From Deltaproteobacteria bacterium (lineage in GTDB: Bacteria > Myxococcota > B64-G9): a stretch of 7,473 bases of DNA. The stretch lies in assembly GCA_030591745.1 (NCBI GenBank), contig JAUVAM010000170.1:1-7473 (forward strand). Reading direction: 5' to 3'. The notes under the pieces were generated by a model. The model worked only from the letters and a program-made list of their open reading frames with translations. It searched no databases and was not told the DNA's origin. The position numbers and the translations under genes were made by a program. This document shows positions 6,776-7,473 of this stretch, one piece after another; the first letter of the stretch is position 1, and every line of letters begins with the position of its first letter.

Positions 6776-6791
6776 TGTGACCCTGATCACT
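6776..6791. promoter_or_regulatory. CRP/FNR-superfamily-type operator (TGTGA-N6-TCACT)
   Basis: TGTGA (6776-6780), six bases (CCCTGA), then TCACT (6787-6791) match 9 of 10 positions of the cAMP receptor protein consensus TGTGA-N6-TCACA. The site lies between the divergent cyclase and lipoprotein genes, centred about 86 bp upstream of the lipoprotein start codon and 118 bp from the cyclase start. It could serve either or both. The assignment rests on motif match only; no regulator gene is in the window. Confidence 0.5.
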
Positions 6792-6826
6792 TTATTTCCA
6801 CAAAAGGCATTTTCCCGATTTTATGG

Positions 6827-6849
6827 CAGATGGCTTGACATCAGATGGC
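6827..6849. repeat. 8-bp direct repeat flanking a TTGACA element
   Basis: CAGATGGC occurs at 6827-6834 and 6842-6849 (period 15 bp), on either side of TTGACA 6835-6840. A related GATGGCC lies at 6759-6765. It is a possible operator, but short enough to be chance. Confidence 0.5.
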
Positions 6850-6863
6850 CGGGCGGGTTTCAT
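6835..6863 (+). promoter_or_regulatory. Possible sigma70-type promoter of the lipoprotein gene
   Basis: A perfect TTGACA (6835-6840) is followed after 17 bases by TTTCAT (6858-6863), a 4/6 match to the -10 consensus. Normal spacing would place the transcript start near 6870, at the start codon itself, implying a leaderless message or that the real promoter lies elsewhere. Confidence 0.35.
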
Positions 6864-6869
6864 AGGCCC

Positions 6870-7473
6870 ATGAAAAACATCAATCGAATCGTGAAGTGGT
6901 CCATGGTGGCCGTGATGGTTATGGGGATGGTTGCTTGCGCTGAAAAGAAGGCCACTCCGCCCACCGCTTCTGAGATGAAGAATGCGGAGGCTGAAAGCAA
7001 GAGCGAAACCGGAAGCCAGCCAGATGGAGAAACCGTGGCCATGGTCGGGGATACGGCTCTGCCTGCTTTGCCCGACGAGTTGGTGCTGGGCGAGGAGGTC
7101 AAGAATCCAAAAATTCCCCAGGCCAAAAAGTTCATGGAAGAAAAGAAGTACCAGGACCTGCTTGGCTTGATCGAACCCGCTGAGGCGGGCAAGATGAAGG
7201 CCCCCGAGCAAGCTGCCCTGGCGGAGGTCTATCTCAGGGCGGCCACCCAGCTCAGGGTGCATCTGCACGACGTGCCCTTCGCCACCATGTTCTGCGAGCG
7301 TGGTCTTCTGGTGAGTCCCAGGCATCCCTCCCTCTTGCGCCTGCAGATCGACAACTACTTGCAGCCGGACATGAACCTGGTGGCGGGGGCGGAAGAGTTG
7401 GCTGAAAAACTGGTGCGCCTCGATCCCAACGACATGCAGAACCAGTACTTGCGAGGCAAGGTGGCTTTTGAGC
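6870..7473 (+). CDS. Predicted lipoprotein with TPR-like helical repeats (3' end missing)
   Basis: The frame is open from ATG 6870 to the window end, giving 201 visible residues; the gene continues beyond. The N-terminus is a lipoprotein signal: basic MKNINRIVK, a hydrophobic core (WSMVAVMVMGM) and the lipobox MVAC with Cys23 as the lipidated residue. A low-complexity Ala/Glu/Lys/Ser linker follows to about residue 75. Helical pairs with TPR-like spacing then appear: AKKFMEEKKYQDLLGLIEP (85-103), PEQAALAEVYLRAA (112-125), FCERGLLVSPRHPSLLRLQIDNYL (141-164) and AEELAEKLVRLDPNDMQNQYLRGKVAF (174-200). The 'A..L...P.....' pattern is typical of TPR, but repeat boundaries are approximate. It is probably anchored to a membrane facing the periplasm, where such proteins bind partners. 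The upstream sequence has only AGG at 3-base spacing, a poor ribosome binding site. An antisense open frame covers the same DNA but shows no protein-like features. Confidence 0.8.
   Translation, partial: MKNINRIVKWSMVAVMVMGMVACAEKKATPPTASEMKNAEAESKSETGSQPDGETVAMVGDTALPALPDELVLGEEVKNPKIPQAKKFMEEKKYQDLLGLIEPAEAGKMKAPEQAALAEVYLRAATQLRVHLHDVPFATMFCERGLLVSPRHPSLLRLQIDNYLQPDMNLVAGAEELAEKLVRLDPNDMQNQYLRGKVAFE

Noticed and set aside
6760..6776. Inverted repeat ATGGC-N7-GCCAT
   Set aside because: A 5-bp stem in GC-rich sequence is weak, and it adjoins the better-supported CRP-type site.
6792..7325. A 177-codon minus-strand frame opposite the lipoprotein
   Set aside because: The plus-strand frame has a lipoprotein signal and TPR-like helices. 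The minus frame is its codon-aligned shadow, and its hydrophobic stretches mirror Lys/Glu-rich helices.

Overview
The window comes from a moderately GC-rich, double-membraned bacterium. The gene content is a beta-barrel outer membrane protein, lipoproteins, a secreted protein with Hydin/'choice-of-anchor D'-like and PKD-like domains, and a HAMP-GAF-GGDEF enzyme. This mix suggests a Myxococcota/Bradymonadota-type lineage (the former Deltaproteobacteria). That placement is an inference from gene content, not from a marker gene.

Layout: four genes run on the plus strand from 1 to 5065. They are the 3' part of an outer membrane protein of FadL/OmpP1-like character (1-1036), an alpha/beta hydrolase (1053-1817), an M24 'pita-bread' metallopeptidase (1877-3061) and a secreted multi-domain protein with about four ASH-like domains and a PKD-like domain (3158-5065). 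The gaps are 16, 59 and 96 bp, and the last three genes each have a purine-rich ribosome binding site. The first two, and perhaps three, genes may be co-transcribed. The 96-bp gap holds a 9-bp tandem repeat and could hold a separate promoter. A membrane-anchored diguanylate cyclase (6665-5067, minus strand) converges on this block, with only one base between the two stop codons.

A 204-bp divergent intergenic region (6666-6869) separates the cyclase from a plus-strand lipoprotein gene that runs off the window (6870-7473). This region holds the densest regulatory-looking sequence: a near-consensus CRP-type palindrome, an 11-bp direct repeat, an 8-bp direct repeat flanking a TTGACA hexamer, and weak promoter candidates on both strands.

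How the genes work together: the barrel protein and hydrolase could form an uptake-and-hydrolysis pair for hydrophobic esters, but this rests only on adjacency. The cyclase would make c-di-GMP in response to a cytoplasmic GAF ligand. No mobile element, RNA gene, CRISPR array or clear intrinsic terminator was found. I see no convincing evidence of a new multi-gene system. The most interesting items are the regulatory region at 6690-6870 and a few protein-level oddities.
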